A stretch of DNA of 64,000 bases, from positions 2,665,118 to 2,729,117 of the forward strand of contig NW_004450287.1 of assembly GCF_000321225.1 (NCBI RefSeq). Reading direction: 5' to 3'. The DNA comes from Odobenus rosmarus divergens (taxonomy: Eukaryota > Chordata > Mammalia > Carnivora > Odobenidae). The translations under genes were made by a program, and so were the position numbers. Under the pieces are notes generated by a model that searched no databases, was not told the DNA's origin, and saw only the letters and a list, made by a program, of their open reading frames with translations. This document shows, piece after piece, positions 1 to 10,277 of the stretch (positions are counted from its first letter, which is position 1; each line of letters opens with the position of its first letter).

Positions 1-1400
1 TATTCCCACAGGTCTCCAAGTCTCTGTTCATTTTTTTCCCAGTCTATGTTCTCTCTATTTTTTTATACTGAGTAAATTCTGTTGATCTTTCCTTGAGTTC
101 ACTGATTCAATCCTCTGTCATCTCCACTACTGTTGGGATCATCCACCATATTTATTTTTCTTATTATTTTTTTCAATTCTATGATTTCCATTTAGTTAAT
201 TTTTATTATTTCCATTTATTTCCTGAAATTGTCTATTTTTTCCATTTGTTTCAAGGCAATTTATTATTGATTGTTGAAGCATTTTTACAATGGCTGTCTT
301 AAAATCCTTCTCAGATAATTTCATTGCCTGATCCATCTTGTTGTTAATATTAGTTGATTGCTTTTCTCATGCAAGTTGTGATTCCTTGATTTTTGGCATG
401 AAGAGTGATTTTTTTTTAATCCTGGACATTACATCTATTATGACAGGAGACTCTGGATATTACTTAAATCTTTTTTTTTTTTTTTTAAAGATTTATCTAT
501 TCATTTATTTGACACAGAGAGAGACAGTGAGAGAAAGAACACAAGCAGGGGGAGTAGGAGAGGGAGAAGCAGGCTTCCCGTGGAGCAGGGAGCCTGATGT
601 TGGGCTCGATCCCAGGACCCTGGGATCATGACCTGAGCCGAAGGCAGATGCTTAATGACTGGGCCACCCAGGCGCCCCTGGATATTACTTAAATCTTATA
701 TTTAATAAACAACTACCCTGTTGTTTAGTACCTAGGCCCTGAGTTATTGTTTTGGGGTGTAGTTCTAATAGCAGTTTAATTTTCAGAGTATTTGCAATGT
801 TATTTTGGTCTATTTGGTTTATTAGGAACTCATGTGGTTGTTATTGGTCCTTGCTGATGCTGTCTAAGGGGGCGTGGGGCAAGAGGGATTTCCTGAGGCT
901 AGGCAGCAGGTATCTCTGGGTGAAGGTGGGGGAACCTCAGCCCTTAGGAACTTTGAGGCTTCCTGGGCCAGCTGGGGTTGTGGCAGGATCCCTCTTGCCA
1001 GTGTTGCTTAGCTGCTCTGTGTCTCTTAGTAAGAGTCTCAGGTCGTGCATGGAAGGAGAGCACTTCCCCTAGCAGCTTATTGTTAGTGGGGTTCCCTGCC
1101 CATTCTCCTTACAACTGGCTAGTGTTATCAGAGGGACTCCCATCGCTTTGGGGGAAGAAAAGAGCCTCCCTTAGCTGTCTCCTATCGCTAGGTTGGGAAG
1201 AGAGTGCATGTAAAGTTCCCTCCTCCTGTATTCTTTTTCTAGCCCTGGGATTGCAAACCAGTTTGCCTTCCTCTTTTCACCTTCCAGAGTTTTTCTTTGA
1301 TTGTCTTTTATTTATTTCCAGAATTTATATTTAAACTTATTGAGGAAGAGCAGGGAGAAATGATCCTACACAACTTGTCTGGATCTCAAGTTGCCACTTA
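1..1400 (-). mobile_element. L1M LINE fragment, antisense 5' UTR and ORF1 region
   Basis: The plus strand is T-rich. Its reverse complement reads like the A-rich start of ORF1 of an old mammalian L1, with phrases such as AAAATGCTTCAACAA and ATCACAACTTGCATGAGAAA, and more GC-rich 5' UTR lies to the right (about 750-1350). A carnivore SINE splits the element at 471-678. There is no intact frame, so this is a dead copy. The L1M assignment rests on phrase recognition; the right-hand end is uncertain by about 100 bases. Confidence 0.55.
471..678 (-). mobile_element. SINEC-type tRNA-Lys SINE (minus)
   Basis: On the minus strand the element has a tRNA-like head (GGGTGGCC in place of the usual GGGTGGCTC), a CT-rich body and an A-rich tail, seen here as a T run at the left end. 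It is flanked by a perfect 17-base TSD, TGGATATTACTTAAATC, at 454-470 and 679-695. It interrupts the antisense L1M, so it is the younger insertion. Confidence 0.95.
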
Positions 1401-1439
1401 CCATGGCCTATTGGAAAAAGAAAGGAATTTGAGTCAGTT

Positions 1440-1560
1440 TCAGCTTGGAATCCTTGTTGAGCCACTAATGTACATGACCTATATGATCTTAGAAAATTTA
1501 CTTAACTTCTCTAAGTCCCATTTTCTTCATCTGTAAACCAGAGATAACTCGTTTATCCAT
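1440..1560 (+). mobile_element. MIR SINE remnant (plus)
   Basis: The sequence holds the MIR core: an ACTTAACTTCTCTAAGT stretch followed by TTTTCTTCATCTGTAAA, which matches the MIR phrase 'acttaacctctctgagcctcagtttcctcatctgtaaa'. The element is strongly diverged and its ends are not sharp. Confidence 0.6.
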
Positions 1561-1991
1561 CCACTCTTTATTCATTCAACAAAATGTCTGTCACTGCAAT
1601 CTTACTCCAAGCTAGTCACTGTTCCAGGCATGAGATTCAGTGGAGTGTAAGAAAGGTAACATCCCTGCTCTCGTGACACTTTGTTCTTATGGCATGCCCA
1701 GATAATCAACAGGTGACACAAAAATAAATAATTTCAGAAAGGGATAAGTTCTATGAGAAAAATAAAACATGGTGATGCTAGAGAATGACTGATGGGTACT
1801 TAGATGAATATACTTCAGATGCTTAGGGAGGGTCTCTCTCAGGAGATTACATTTCATGCATTCATTCCATTGATTCAACCACATTAATTGAGCTCTTAGT
1901 AGGTATATATTTGAACAAAGACCTGAATGATGAGAGGGCCCCAACAACTTGAAAATGTGCTAGGATAGCATCCCAGGCCAGGCGGACACTC

Positions 1992-2026
<35 letters not shown>

Positions 2027-3030
2027 TCTGAAGTGGGAAGAATCTTGACAAGATCCAGGAACAGAGAAAGGTGTCCAGTGTGGGTGGAATGTTGTAAATA
2101 AAGGGGAATATTATGCCAAAGTGATCAGAAAGGTAGGCAAGAAACTGCCTATGTGGGGACTTTGGGGCCATGATACTGAGCTCAGTTTTATTCTGTCAAT
2201 AATGGGATGTCTTTAGAGGGTTTAAACAGATAAGTGATACAATTTATGTATGTTTTATAATGATTACCCTAGCTGTTTTGTAGGGACCGGAATGTGGGAG
2301 AGCAAAAATAGAAACTGAGACACCAACCAGTTAAAAAGTGATTTCAGTAGTTCAAGTAAGAAATAACAAAACTTGAACTTGAGAGGCAGCCGTGGAAAAA
2401 AGAAGTTGTAGGTTGAAGATACACTTTGCAGTTCAAGCAGGCAAGATTTTCTGAAGGATTGTCTCTGTGAAGTTAGGAAAAATGAAGAATCTATTTCAGA
2501 TTTAGGCTGTATGATGGGAGCCATTTTAGACACAAGAAGATTAGGAGAGGAGATTATATTAGAAATGGGGTCAGAAAATTAAATATATTTGTTTTGGATA
2601 AGTTAAGTTTTGAGGTGTCTGTAAAACATTCATAGAGATGTACTATAAGTAGTAAATATCCAGTTCTGGAGCTCATGGGATTCGAGGCTGGTGCTACAGT
2701 ATAAATCTGTGTATCACCAACATTTAGATGATGTTTAAAGCAGTAGGACTCATCTAAGGGGAAATTACAGAAAGAGGATTTTAAAATCAGGAGTAGGAGG
2801 TGCATCCAGCAAAAAGAGACCAAGAAGGCAGGAGAAAGTGGGAACAAAAATTAGGTAATTCAGTGTCAAAGAAGTTAAATGAAGAAAATATTTCAGAAGG
2901 GAGAAGTGTTCAGTGTTGTCAAATGCTTTAGTAAGATAAAGACATAGAATTGACTAATGGACTTGGTAATTTGGAGATATTAAGTGGCCTTCACAAGAGT
3001 CATTTCAGTGTAGTAGTCAGGGTTATTATG
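1560..3030 (+). mobile_element. Long L2-like LINE copy (plus)
   Basis: About 1.45 kb follows the common mammalian L2-like consensus in order: TTATTCATTCAACAAA, a 'gatcagaaaggtaggcaagaaactgcc' region, GATTACCCTAGCTG, GTTTTGGATAAGTTAAGTTTTGAGG, a TCACCAACATTTAGATG block, and finally TTGTCAAATGCTTTAGTAAGAT. All reading frames are broken. A run of 30 A residues interrupts it at 1995-2024. I am sure this is one ancient repeat copy; the L2 name is a judgement from memory. Confidence 0.55.
1995..2024 (+). repeat. Pure poly-A tract, 30 bases
   Basis: Thirty uninterrupted A residues lie inside the diverged L2-like copy, where the recognisable element has only a short A run (reading like GCAAAGGTCTGAGGTGGG). 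No TSD or retroposon body flanks it, so slippage expansion of a short A run is more likely than a retroposon tail. Confidence 0.9.
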
Positions 3031-3049
3031 AAAATCATTTATATATGAA

Positions 3050-3200
3050 GTTAGGCATTCTACTAATTTCAAATTACTTTCCCTGAGTTTCTTTATGTGT
3101 AAAATGATGATAATGGTGTTTTTATGCCCACGTCATTCCTTTTACTGTCATATTACTAGATTTTTGTAAGGATCAAATGACAATGCATAAGAAAAAAATG
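3050..3200 (+). mobile_element. MIR SINE remnant (plus)
   Basis: It contains GAGTTTCTTTATGTGTAAAA, then ATGATGATAATGG, then AAGGATCAAATGACAATGCA. This is the order of the MIR core and 3' part ('cctcatctgtaaaatggggataat ... gaggattaaatgagttaatgcat'). Confidence 0.6.
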
Positions 3201-3249
3201 ACCTGTGCAGAGTTACACACAAAAATAAAATAATGTTTATTTTTCTTTT

Positions 3250-3442
3250 ATTTTTTTAAAGATTTATTTATTTTAGAGAAAGAGAGTGTATGGAGGGGAG
3301 GGCAGAGGGAGAGAAAGAATCCCAAGCAGATTCTTCAGTGAGCACAGAGTCTGACGGGGGGCTTGATTTCACAGCCCGCAGATCATTACCTAGCCGAAAC
3401 CAAGAGTTGGACATTTAACCAACTGAGCCACCCAGGTGCCCC
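3250..3442 (-). mobile_element. SINEC-type SINE (minus), older copy
   Basis: Reading left to right: a T run with AAAGATTTATTTATTTTAGAG, a purine-rich body, then the antisense tRNA head AACTGAGCCACCCAGG. A TSD, TATTTTTCTTTT, lies at 3238-3249 and 3443-3454. The body is more diverged than in the copy near 0.5 kb. Confidence 0.92.
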
Positions 3443-3454
3443 TATTTTTCTTTT

Positions 3455-3779
3455 GTATATTTGGAGCTAGACATGTTTTAGGCAAATACACACTCATACA
3501 TCCAATGAATGGATACTTATTCCTTTAATAAATATGTTTGAGCCAATAAGAATTGCCTCTGCATTGTAGATTCTTAAACAGTTGGACCTGTCTTTAAATA
3601 TAGATGGAGATATGCGGAAATATACTTTATTTTAAAGCCAGATATTAAGCCACACTTTTCCAAGGTGACAGTAGAAGCATTTTAAAGGTGCTTCCAAAGT
3701 TTGTTTTCAGAGATTGCCTTCTTTTTAAAATAACCATTACTACTAACATTGCCATAATAATAACCACAATTAAAATCAC
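3455..3779. other. No recognised feature
   Basis: AT-rich single-copy-looking sequence between a SINE and a MIR. I see no frame, RNA gene or repeat family here. Confidence 0.5.
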
Positions 3780-3960
3780 ACCAATAATAGCTACAATTTT
3801 TAGGGCATATTATGTATCAGGTACTTTACGTATATTATCTCATTTAATTTTTATAACCACCCTGTGATATGAATACTATTATTATCTCCACTTTACAAGC
3901 AAAAAAAAATAGGTCTCAGAGAGGCTAGGCAATTTTTCCAAGAACTGCAGATCGTCTGAG
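3780..3960 (-). mobile_element. MIR SINE remnant (minus)
   Basis: The plus strand shows the antisense MIR core: ATTATGTATCAGGTACTTTACG, TATTATCTCATTTAAT, TATTATTATCTCCACTTTACA and CTCAGAGAGGCTAGGCAA. This order matches the reverse complement of MIR. Confidence 0.75.
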
Positions 3961-4920
3961 TCAATTTTTAAAATAAAATCTTTTTAAATCCATTGTTCTT
4001 ACTCTTAACACAATTCTGATTTTCATTTTTGGGTGTGTTGAAAGGTTTGGATTTGTTAAGATGAGAATTTTGGAGCACCTACACAGGCAAATCTTCTAGA
4101 TTTGGGACCAAAACCAAGTCTTGTTTATTCTAAGGAAAGAAAACTTCATAGGGAAAAGATAGAAGATAGGTCAGAACAGCAGATCAGAGAGAGAAAGGAC
4201 TTGAGATGTGGCAAAACCACGTGTGAAATGTGGAACTCTCCCCGAGACGGAATGTATAGATTGAAAGAGGGACAGGGAAGCTGGCCAGGCCATAGGTACA
4301 TAAAATGTAATATATCTTGGTTGTCAGTTTACTAGGGCAAGAGAGAATTCTAAGAGTTACAGTTGGGGGCTGCTCAAGTTTAAAGATAGGCTATCCATTG
4401 CTTAGAAAGGCTCAGAAAAGGGAAAACGAATATGCATTTTTTTAAGGGGAGCTGGGATTTGTTTTAATCAGGGAAGGTAAGACATGCCGGCAGGGAAGTG
4501 ACCGCCACAAAGGAAGAAGTTTACTGTATTCACAGATCCTTGGGAACAGGGGGCATGGCACACAAGGCAGGGTCATACAGGGAAGTGCTAGGGTGGTTGG
4601 AAGGCAGAGCAAGTAAGAGGAAAATATGAACAAGTTCCTTTATTTGTGGGAAGGAATGAGCAAGGCAAGATAAGCAGCTTAGGATAGGTTAGTTTGATTT
4701 CAGTAGGCTTTGGGGTATAAATTGGTATTTGGCTCTAGCAGAAAGTGAAAAGTGGCCTGGAATGTGAGAGGCTGATAAAGAAAGTGGTTGGATTTGTGGG
4801 ATCTGCACTGATTGGTTTGCATCTGAAAGATGCCCACACAGGCAAGTAGTTGCTGTCCCTCCCAGGTCAGCAAGGTCCCAGATGCCAAAGCATCCTAATA
4901 CAGAAAAGAAAAAGACATGG
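3961..4920. other. No recognised feature
   Basis: Purine-biased sequence with two short unrelated open frames (plus 4102-4335, minus 4442-4633). Neither shows a domain, a signal peptide or a repeat identity, and their lengths are as expected by chance. Confidence 0.5.
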
Positions 4921-4924
4921 CTAA

Positions 4925-5060
4925 TATAGTATTAAACACCTACTGTACACTAGGCACAGACTTTGTCTCGTTTATTTTTCGTGATAACCCATAAGATAGG
5001 AATTATGTTTCAATTTTATAAAATAGGGAGTTAATGTTGGTTGACTGTGGGAAAAGTCCC
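4925..5060 (-). mobile_element. MIR SINE remnant (minus)
   Basis: Antisense MIR phrases are present: AAACACCTACTGTACACTAGG, then GATAACCCATAAGATAGGAA and a degraded 'ttttataaaatagggag' step. Diverged and truncated. Confidence 0.6.
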
Positions 5061-5334
5061 AATCTGTGATGAAGTCCTGCCAGCATCCGTACACTAAGTA
5101 ATCACTTCACAGTACTGGACCCTGCCATTCTGCAGTTGCTACCAGCTATGGGCTGGTGGAAAGAAATAGGATTAGATGGTTTCTAAGGTTCTTCCCTGCC
5201 TAGGTGGCGTGGTATCATCTGATGGGATCTGTAGGAGAGGAGTGATCTGAGGAAGTTTATTGTGGCGGGGTGTGCAGGAAGCACTGCTAAGAGGGAGCTC
5301 ACCTGAGAGCATGTTGTCACAGAGGCAGCAGGCA

Positions 5335-5435
5335 GGCCTACAGGAGAATTAAACCAAGAGTCAGGAAACTGCATTCCAACTCTCCCACACCTCTCTCTTG
5401 CTGGGTAACACTGAGTGACTGCCCAGACCGAGGGG
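5335..5435 (+). mobile_element. Possible MIR SINE remnant (plus)
   Basis: GAGTCAGGAAACTGCATTCC, AACTCTCCCACAC and TTGCTGGGTAACACTGAGTGA resemble the 5' half of MIR ('agcctgggttcgaatcccagctctgccacttactagctgtgtgacc'). Weak. Confidence 0.4.
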
Positions 5436-5469
5436 GCAAGGACTAACAACTCCAAAGAGCTTGGGATTC

Positions 5470-5940
5470 AAAGTTTAGTAGAAGAACTGACGGTGATGAA
5501 ATGAAATTGGTTGGAAAATCCTATGTTGAAATAAGTTGTAGAAAATATTCAATAAATATATATTTATTTGGGTATAATTTCATCCAGTAGTAGGTTTTCT
5601 AGGAAAAGCAGGCTGTAGTTAACCCAAAGAGAATCTGGATGTTCTTCTTAAACATAAATATAGAGATTCCCACTACTCCTTCCTGTCTTTTTTTAGTTCC
5701 TATAGCTCTGGTTAGCTACCATCCATTGTCTAGTACATACTGTGGTAATTATTTATTAATTGCCCTTTATTGCACTCCTCATGTTTTTCCTCTTTCTTAC
5801 AAAAGTAGACTATAAGCAACTCAAGATAAGGTCTGTGTCTAGACCCCTCATAGCATCTAGCAAGTTCTGGACATATGGATACCCAGTAGATATTAAGAGA
5901 TTATGAATTTGTTGCTTGAAAGAACCTTAGAAAGCTTCTA
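5470..5940. other. No recognised feature
   Basis: AT-rich sequence with no recognised repeat, frame or RNA gene. Confidence 0.5.
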
Positions 5941-5949
5941 ATTTAGTCA

Positions 5950-6075
5950 TTTAGTCTTGCTGGTGAAGAAACAGTCTTGAGGAGGATGAGGTGCCCATCC
6001 AAGGTCAAAGGTGAGGTAGTGATGGTGGCATGACTCAGGCTAGTGCCTGCTTCTCCTCACCAGGCTTATTGATTA
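5950..6075 (-). mobile_element. Possible MIR SINE remnant (minus)
   Basis: GGTGAAGAAACAG, then CCATCCAAGGTCAAAGG, then GGCATGACTCAGGCTAGTGCC follow the order of an antisense MIR ('gaggaaactgag ... cttgcccaaggtcacac'). Confidence 0.5.
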
Positions 6076-6079
6076 ATAG

Positions 6080-9000
6080 ATTGAGCGTTCAGTGCTTGCT
6101 TTAGCTTTCTTATGAGCTTACTGGGCTTTTAAAGAAAAGCTAAATTCATTTAAATGTTTTATAAATTCTAATTGCCCATAATTATAAAATGTCTCAGATG
6201 ATATAATTTTTAAGTAGGTTTTTATTCTGTCATTTGTCATTGATATAGATGACAGGAATAGAATATGTGTTAAAAATGTCAAGTGTACTAGGATGATGAC
6301 ATTTTATGTAAGTATGTGTAATTAAATCATATTTTGGAAGAACTGATAATCTCTATTTCCAAAAAAGTGAATTATATTTGAGAACACTTTGAGAGGTCTC
6401 CAGTTGGCATTTCATAACTCAAAACCAGTTTTGTATATTACCCCAGAGCTACCAATGAAGAAGACAAGATGATAATCTCTATGGCGACATAGGAAAGACT
6501 ATGTAAAATGTACAGATGTCTAAATGTTTCCCCAAGGCACAGTGGAGGTTGCACATTTTATTTCCTACAGCATGTCCTGGGGCCAAAAACAAACTGCTCA
6601 CCTTCATTATAAACATTGACAGAGGTATGATCCAATATGGGATTAACTGAAAAAATGTTTGTTTACAAGGAAATAATACCACTCTAGGGCTGCAGGTGAT
6701 ACTATTAAAAAAATGGTATTTTGCAGCACTAGTGTTTGGCAACACTTGTGTTTCTACCCTAATTGTATATAATTCTCAGATTGCCAAACTCTCCACTCAA
6801 TCTCTTGTTGAAAGAGGAGAGGAGTGCTGATAATTTTTGAAAACTTGAATATATCATAATTCAACATTATAGTTATCTGAGCCTAGTTCTAAAGGGCAGA
6901 TGATGTGAATAATGAGAATAAATGTGTTCTTTTTTAGTAACAGCTTTGTGTCAGGACTCGCTTTTATGCTGTAAACAAATCTGGACAAAGTGAGGGAGAA
7001 GAGTTAGTGGAAAGCCACTGTACAGAGGAGATGGGGGTGAAGTGGTACTCTCAGTGGGCCAAAAGTTTCATAGATTAAGTTCAGACAGGGATTTTTCAAA
7101 TCTAGTCTCTTTCTAGTGGATGTTGAAATTCAGGGGGAATGCGCTAGGTGGGACAGGGGAGTGGTACAGCTTTGTGAGATGAGGGAGCTCTAAGTTTAGG
7201 AGAACTTCCCTAAGATAATGTTGGGGGAGAAATGGACCATACTAGTAAATTGGCTTCAGAAGCTACAGGGACACAGGGCCATTGAACCATCGGAGTTACA
7301 GAACTCTGAAGGTCAAAGAAGATAGAGAAGCCTTGGGTATCTAAGAAGCATCGAAAGTAGGGATCAAGTAACTGACCTGTCTTCCCCATGGAAGACATGC
7401 AAATGGTTTTAGTAATGTAGAGGACTAGTGTCAAGGAGGCACAAAGGCTTTTCTAAAACTTGCCATTCAATGAGGTAAGAACTTTGATAAGTTGTCTTAC
7501 TGGTATCTCTTTGGTTTTGGCTTACAGGCAAATGTGCTAAATTAAAGCACAAGTTCAAAGGAGTCTAGCAGTCCGTGAGTTTCATCCACCCTTTGGAGGT
7601 TTAAAAATCTGTAATTATCACTGCTGCTGCCATTTTTTTGTGAACTCAAGGACAGCTTTGGCTCTCACAGTCACATTGTGATGCTTTGTTCTAAGTGTGA
7701 TTTACTTTGGTACCGTGGTTACAGGATAGATAGGGAGATAAAAGATATGCAAACATAGAGGGAAACATGTTTTTGCTTACGAACAACAGCAGTCTGAATT
7801 TAACATTGAAAATTACTGCAAAGACCACAGCTCTATTCTATTGTGGATGACAGCCCAGGGAAGCAAAGTTTGGGTTCTCAAACATAGAATGTTATCTATT
7901 GTATTAATATTTATTGCATGAAGGCACTTCAGAGAGTTCGGTGAATATATGGCATCATATAGATGCTCATCTCTCTCTCTCGCTCTCTCTGTTGCATAGA
8001 AGAATGCAACTATTTCTTCATCTTAGTACCTAGTTGGATTTGAAGATTAAGCCAAAAGGGAATTTATTTTCCTTCAGTCAGACTGAATTTTAAGGACTAC
8101 TAAGTGCTATTTGTTAAAGGATATGAGAAGAGAGAAAAGATTTTGCTTAGAAATGAGAAAGGAGAAGTGGGTGTGCAGAACAGACAAAACACAGGACGAA
8201 ACTTGCCATTTGATGGGTCAAAAGCTTTGATAAGTTGTCTTCTGTTTTCAGCAGAAGAAAATATTTCCGTAGATACTTACGGAAATATGGAAAATGATAT
8301 AGAAAATATATTTATATATGTCTCTCTCAATATATATGGCTTGAGGACAAACAATATATAAAGGGGGGTTTTCAGAACAAATAATCTCTGATAGCTGATC
8401 CCAAGAAGGAAGCCTGATATCTGGGAAGAGCCAGTAAAAGGACCTGCAAATAATCAACGCAGAGTCCTTGTTGGGTTTTCTGGCTTCACATAGGAACCGA
8501 GCCATTGCAAGCTGTTCTGGCTGCACTTGAGCATGCACCTTCCATGGGCTTCCAACAGCTATACCAGTCTTAGCATTTCCTCCTGTCAGTGTCTCATGAG
8601 GGCCTCACTTCTTCATAATTCAGGGTCTGTTTCTGTTTTTGCCCAGCAAGAGAGATGCTTGACCTTGCCCTATGACTTGTCTTATTCCTGTTTATTTTAC
8701 TCTTACCAACTCCCCACCCTTTGCATTTGCCTACTACAAATCCCAAGGACATTTCTAAGTAAAAAATTGGGGGTTGAAAACTCTGCTTCTAGCCACATCC
8801 CTCTGCTTAAGACACTTGAACTAAATCACCTGGTGACTTTCTCAAGTGTGGTAAATATAGCCATATTACAGTTGTATCACCTTGTTTAATACTAATATCT
8901 GGAGTGAGTTCAGCCATTTTTTAAGCAGATTTTATAGATTTTTCTTTGAGAGATTACCCAGCTTGCAGGAAATAGAGTCATGTGAGGAATTCCACTTGGT

Positions 9001-9087
9001 GAGCTCCAACCCCAAGTTCTCAATCATTTTTCTTTTCTTTTTGCCACTGTCTTCCTGTTTCTATAAGCAAAATATCAAGTTAGTATG
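6080..9087. other. Mostly unassigned sequence with small repeats
   Basis: About 3 kb without a recognised transposon family. It holds several short open frames, the longest at plus 8527-8889 (120 residues), with no domain or family resemblance. A 43-base imperfect direct repeat lies at 7456-7498 and 8199-8241, a CT-rich run at 7970-7991, and a perfect 11-base inverted repeat at 8261-8288. Diverged LTR or DNA-transposon sequence could be hidden here. Confidence 0.45.
8261..8288. repeat. Perfect 11-base inverted repeat (hairpin)
   Basis: The arm ATATTTCCGTA (8261-8271) is followed by loop GATACT and by arm TACGGAAATAT (8278-8288). The arms are perfectly complementary. No transposon boundary was recognised around it. 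Confidence 0.85.
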
Positions 9088-9100
9088 CATTTTTACTTTT

Positions 9101-9278
9101 TTTTTTTAAAGACTTTATTTATTTATTTGAGAGAGAGTGCACAAGCATGGCGGGGAGTGGGGTGGCAGAGGGAGAGGGAGAAGCATGCTCCCCATGCAGG
9201 ACTCAATCCCAGGACCCTGGGATCATGACCTGAGCTGAAGGCAGACACTTAATTGAATGAGCCACCCAGGCACCCCTC
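9101..9278 (-). mobile_element. SINEC-type SINE (minus)
   Basis: Left end is a T run with TAAAGACTTTATTTATTTATT, followed by a purine-rich body and the antisense head AATGAGCCACCCAGGCACCCC. The TSD CATTTTTACTTTT lies at 9088-9100 and 9279-9291. Confidence 0.94.
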
Positions 9279-9598
9279 CATTTTTACTTTTAAACAAAGG
9301 CCTTCCCCCGTTGTATTCTGTCTTGCCCCAGTTGGCTAATACCAACTTTATCAACTGACCCTGGCTCTTACATCCATGAATCAGCCTTCTTGCCAGAACA
9401 GAATATAAATATTTTAAATATTTAATTAATATGTTTCCATGCAAGAGTTATGTAATGCATTGCTAAGAGTATAGTTTATTCATGACAGGCAAGACTAAGG
9501 CTGAATGTCTTGCTGTAAATAGCTGAAAGAGGAGATGGGAAAGGTAAACAGACAAAACACATACAAATTTAGAGATTCAAAAATCTGTCAATGTTCTT

Positions 9599-10257
9599 TT
9601 TTTTTTTTTAAGCTTTTGCACAGCAAAGGAAACAGTCAACAAAATGAAAAGACGACTGACAGGATGGGAGAAGATATTTGCAAATGACATATCAGATAAA
9701 GGGCTAGTATCCAAAATCTATAAAGAACTTATCAAACTCAACACCCAAAGAACAAATGATCCAAGAAAGAGGCAGAAGACATGAACAGATATTTTTCCAA
9801 AGAAGACATCCAAATGGCCAAACAGACACATGAAAAAGTGCTCAACATCAGTCGGCATCAGGGAAATCCAAATCAAAACCACAGTGAGATACCACCTCAC
9901 ACCAGTCAGAATGGCTAAAATTATCAAGTCAGGAAACGACAGATGTTGGTGGGATGCGGAGAAACGGGAACCCTCCTACACTGTTGGTGGGAATGCAAGC
10001 TGGTGCAGCCACTCTGGAAGACAGTATGGAGGTTCCTCAAAAAGCTGAAAATAGAGCTCCTGTACGACCCAGCCATTGCAATACTGGGTATTTACCCCAA
10101 AGATACAAATGTAGTGATCCGTAGGGGTATGTGCACCCCAATTTTATAGCAGCGATGTCCACAATAGCCAAACTATGGAAAGAGCCAAGATGTCCATCGA
10201 CAGATGAATGGATAAAGATGTGGTATATATATACAATGGAATATTATGCAGCCATCA
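9599..10257 (+). mobile_element. L1 ORF2 3' fragment, inserted as an antisense retrocopy
   Basis: The plus strand carries degraded L1 ORF2 sequence: AAGCTTTTGCACAGCAAAGG, then AAATGGCCAAACAGACACATG, ATACCACCTCACACCAGTCAG and ATACAATGGAATATTATGCAG. It belongs to the C-terminal part of the reverse-transcriptase protein and is broken by several frame changes. It has no A tail at its sense 3' end. Instead the left end is a T run (9597-9609), which is an A tail on the minus strand. The TSD AAAAATCTGTCAATGTTCTT lies at 9579-9598 and 10258-10277. The body therefore entered as an RNA antisense to L1. Confidence 0.85.
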
Positions 10258-10277
10258 AAAAATCTGTCAATGTTCTT

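Noticed and set aside
8527..8889. A 120-residue open frame on the plus strand
   Set aside because: No domain, no family resemblance, low-complexity Ser/Leu-rich composition and no gene-like context. This length is expected by chance in 64 kb.
9830..10149. Plus-strand frames that resemble L1 ORF2 protein
   Set aside because: They are two frame-shifted remnants of a truncated L1 fragment, not a functional reverse transcriptase.
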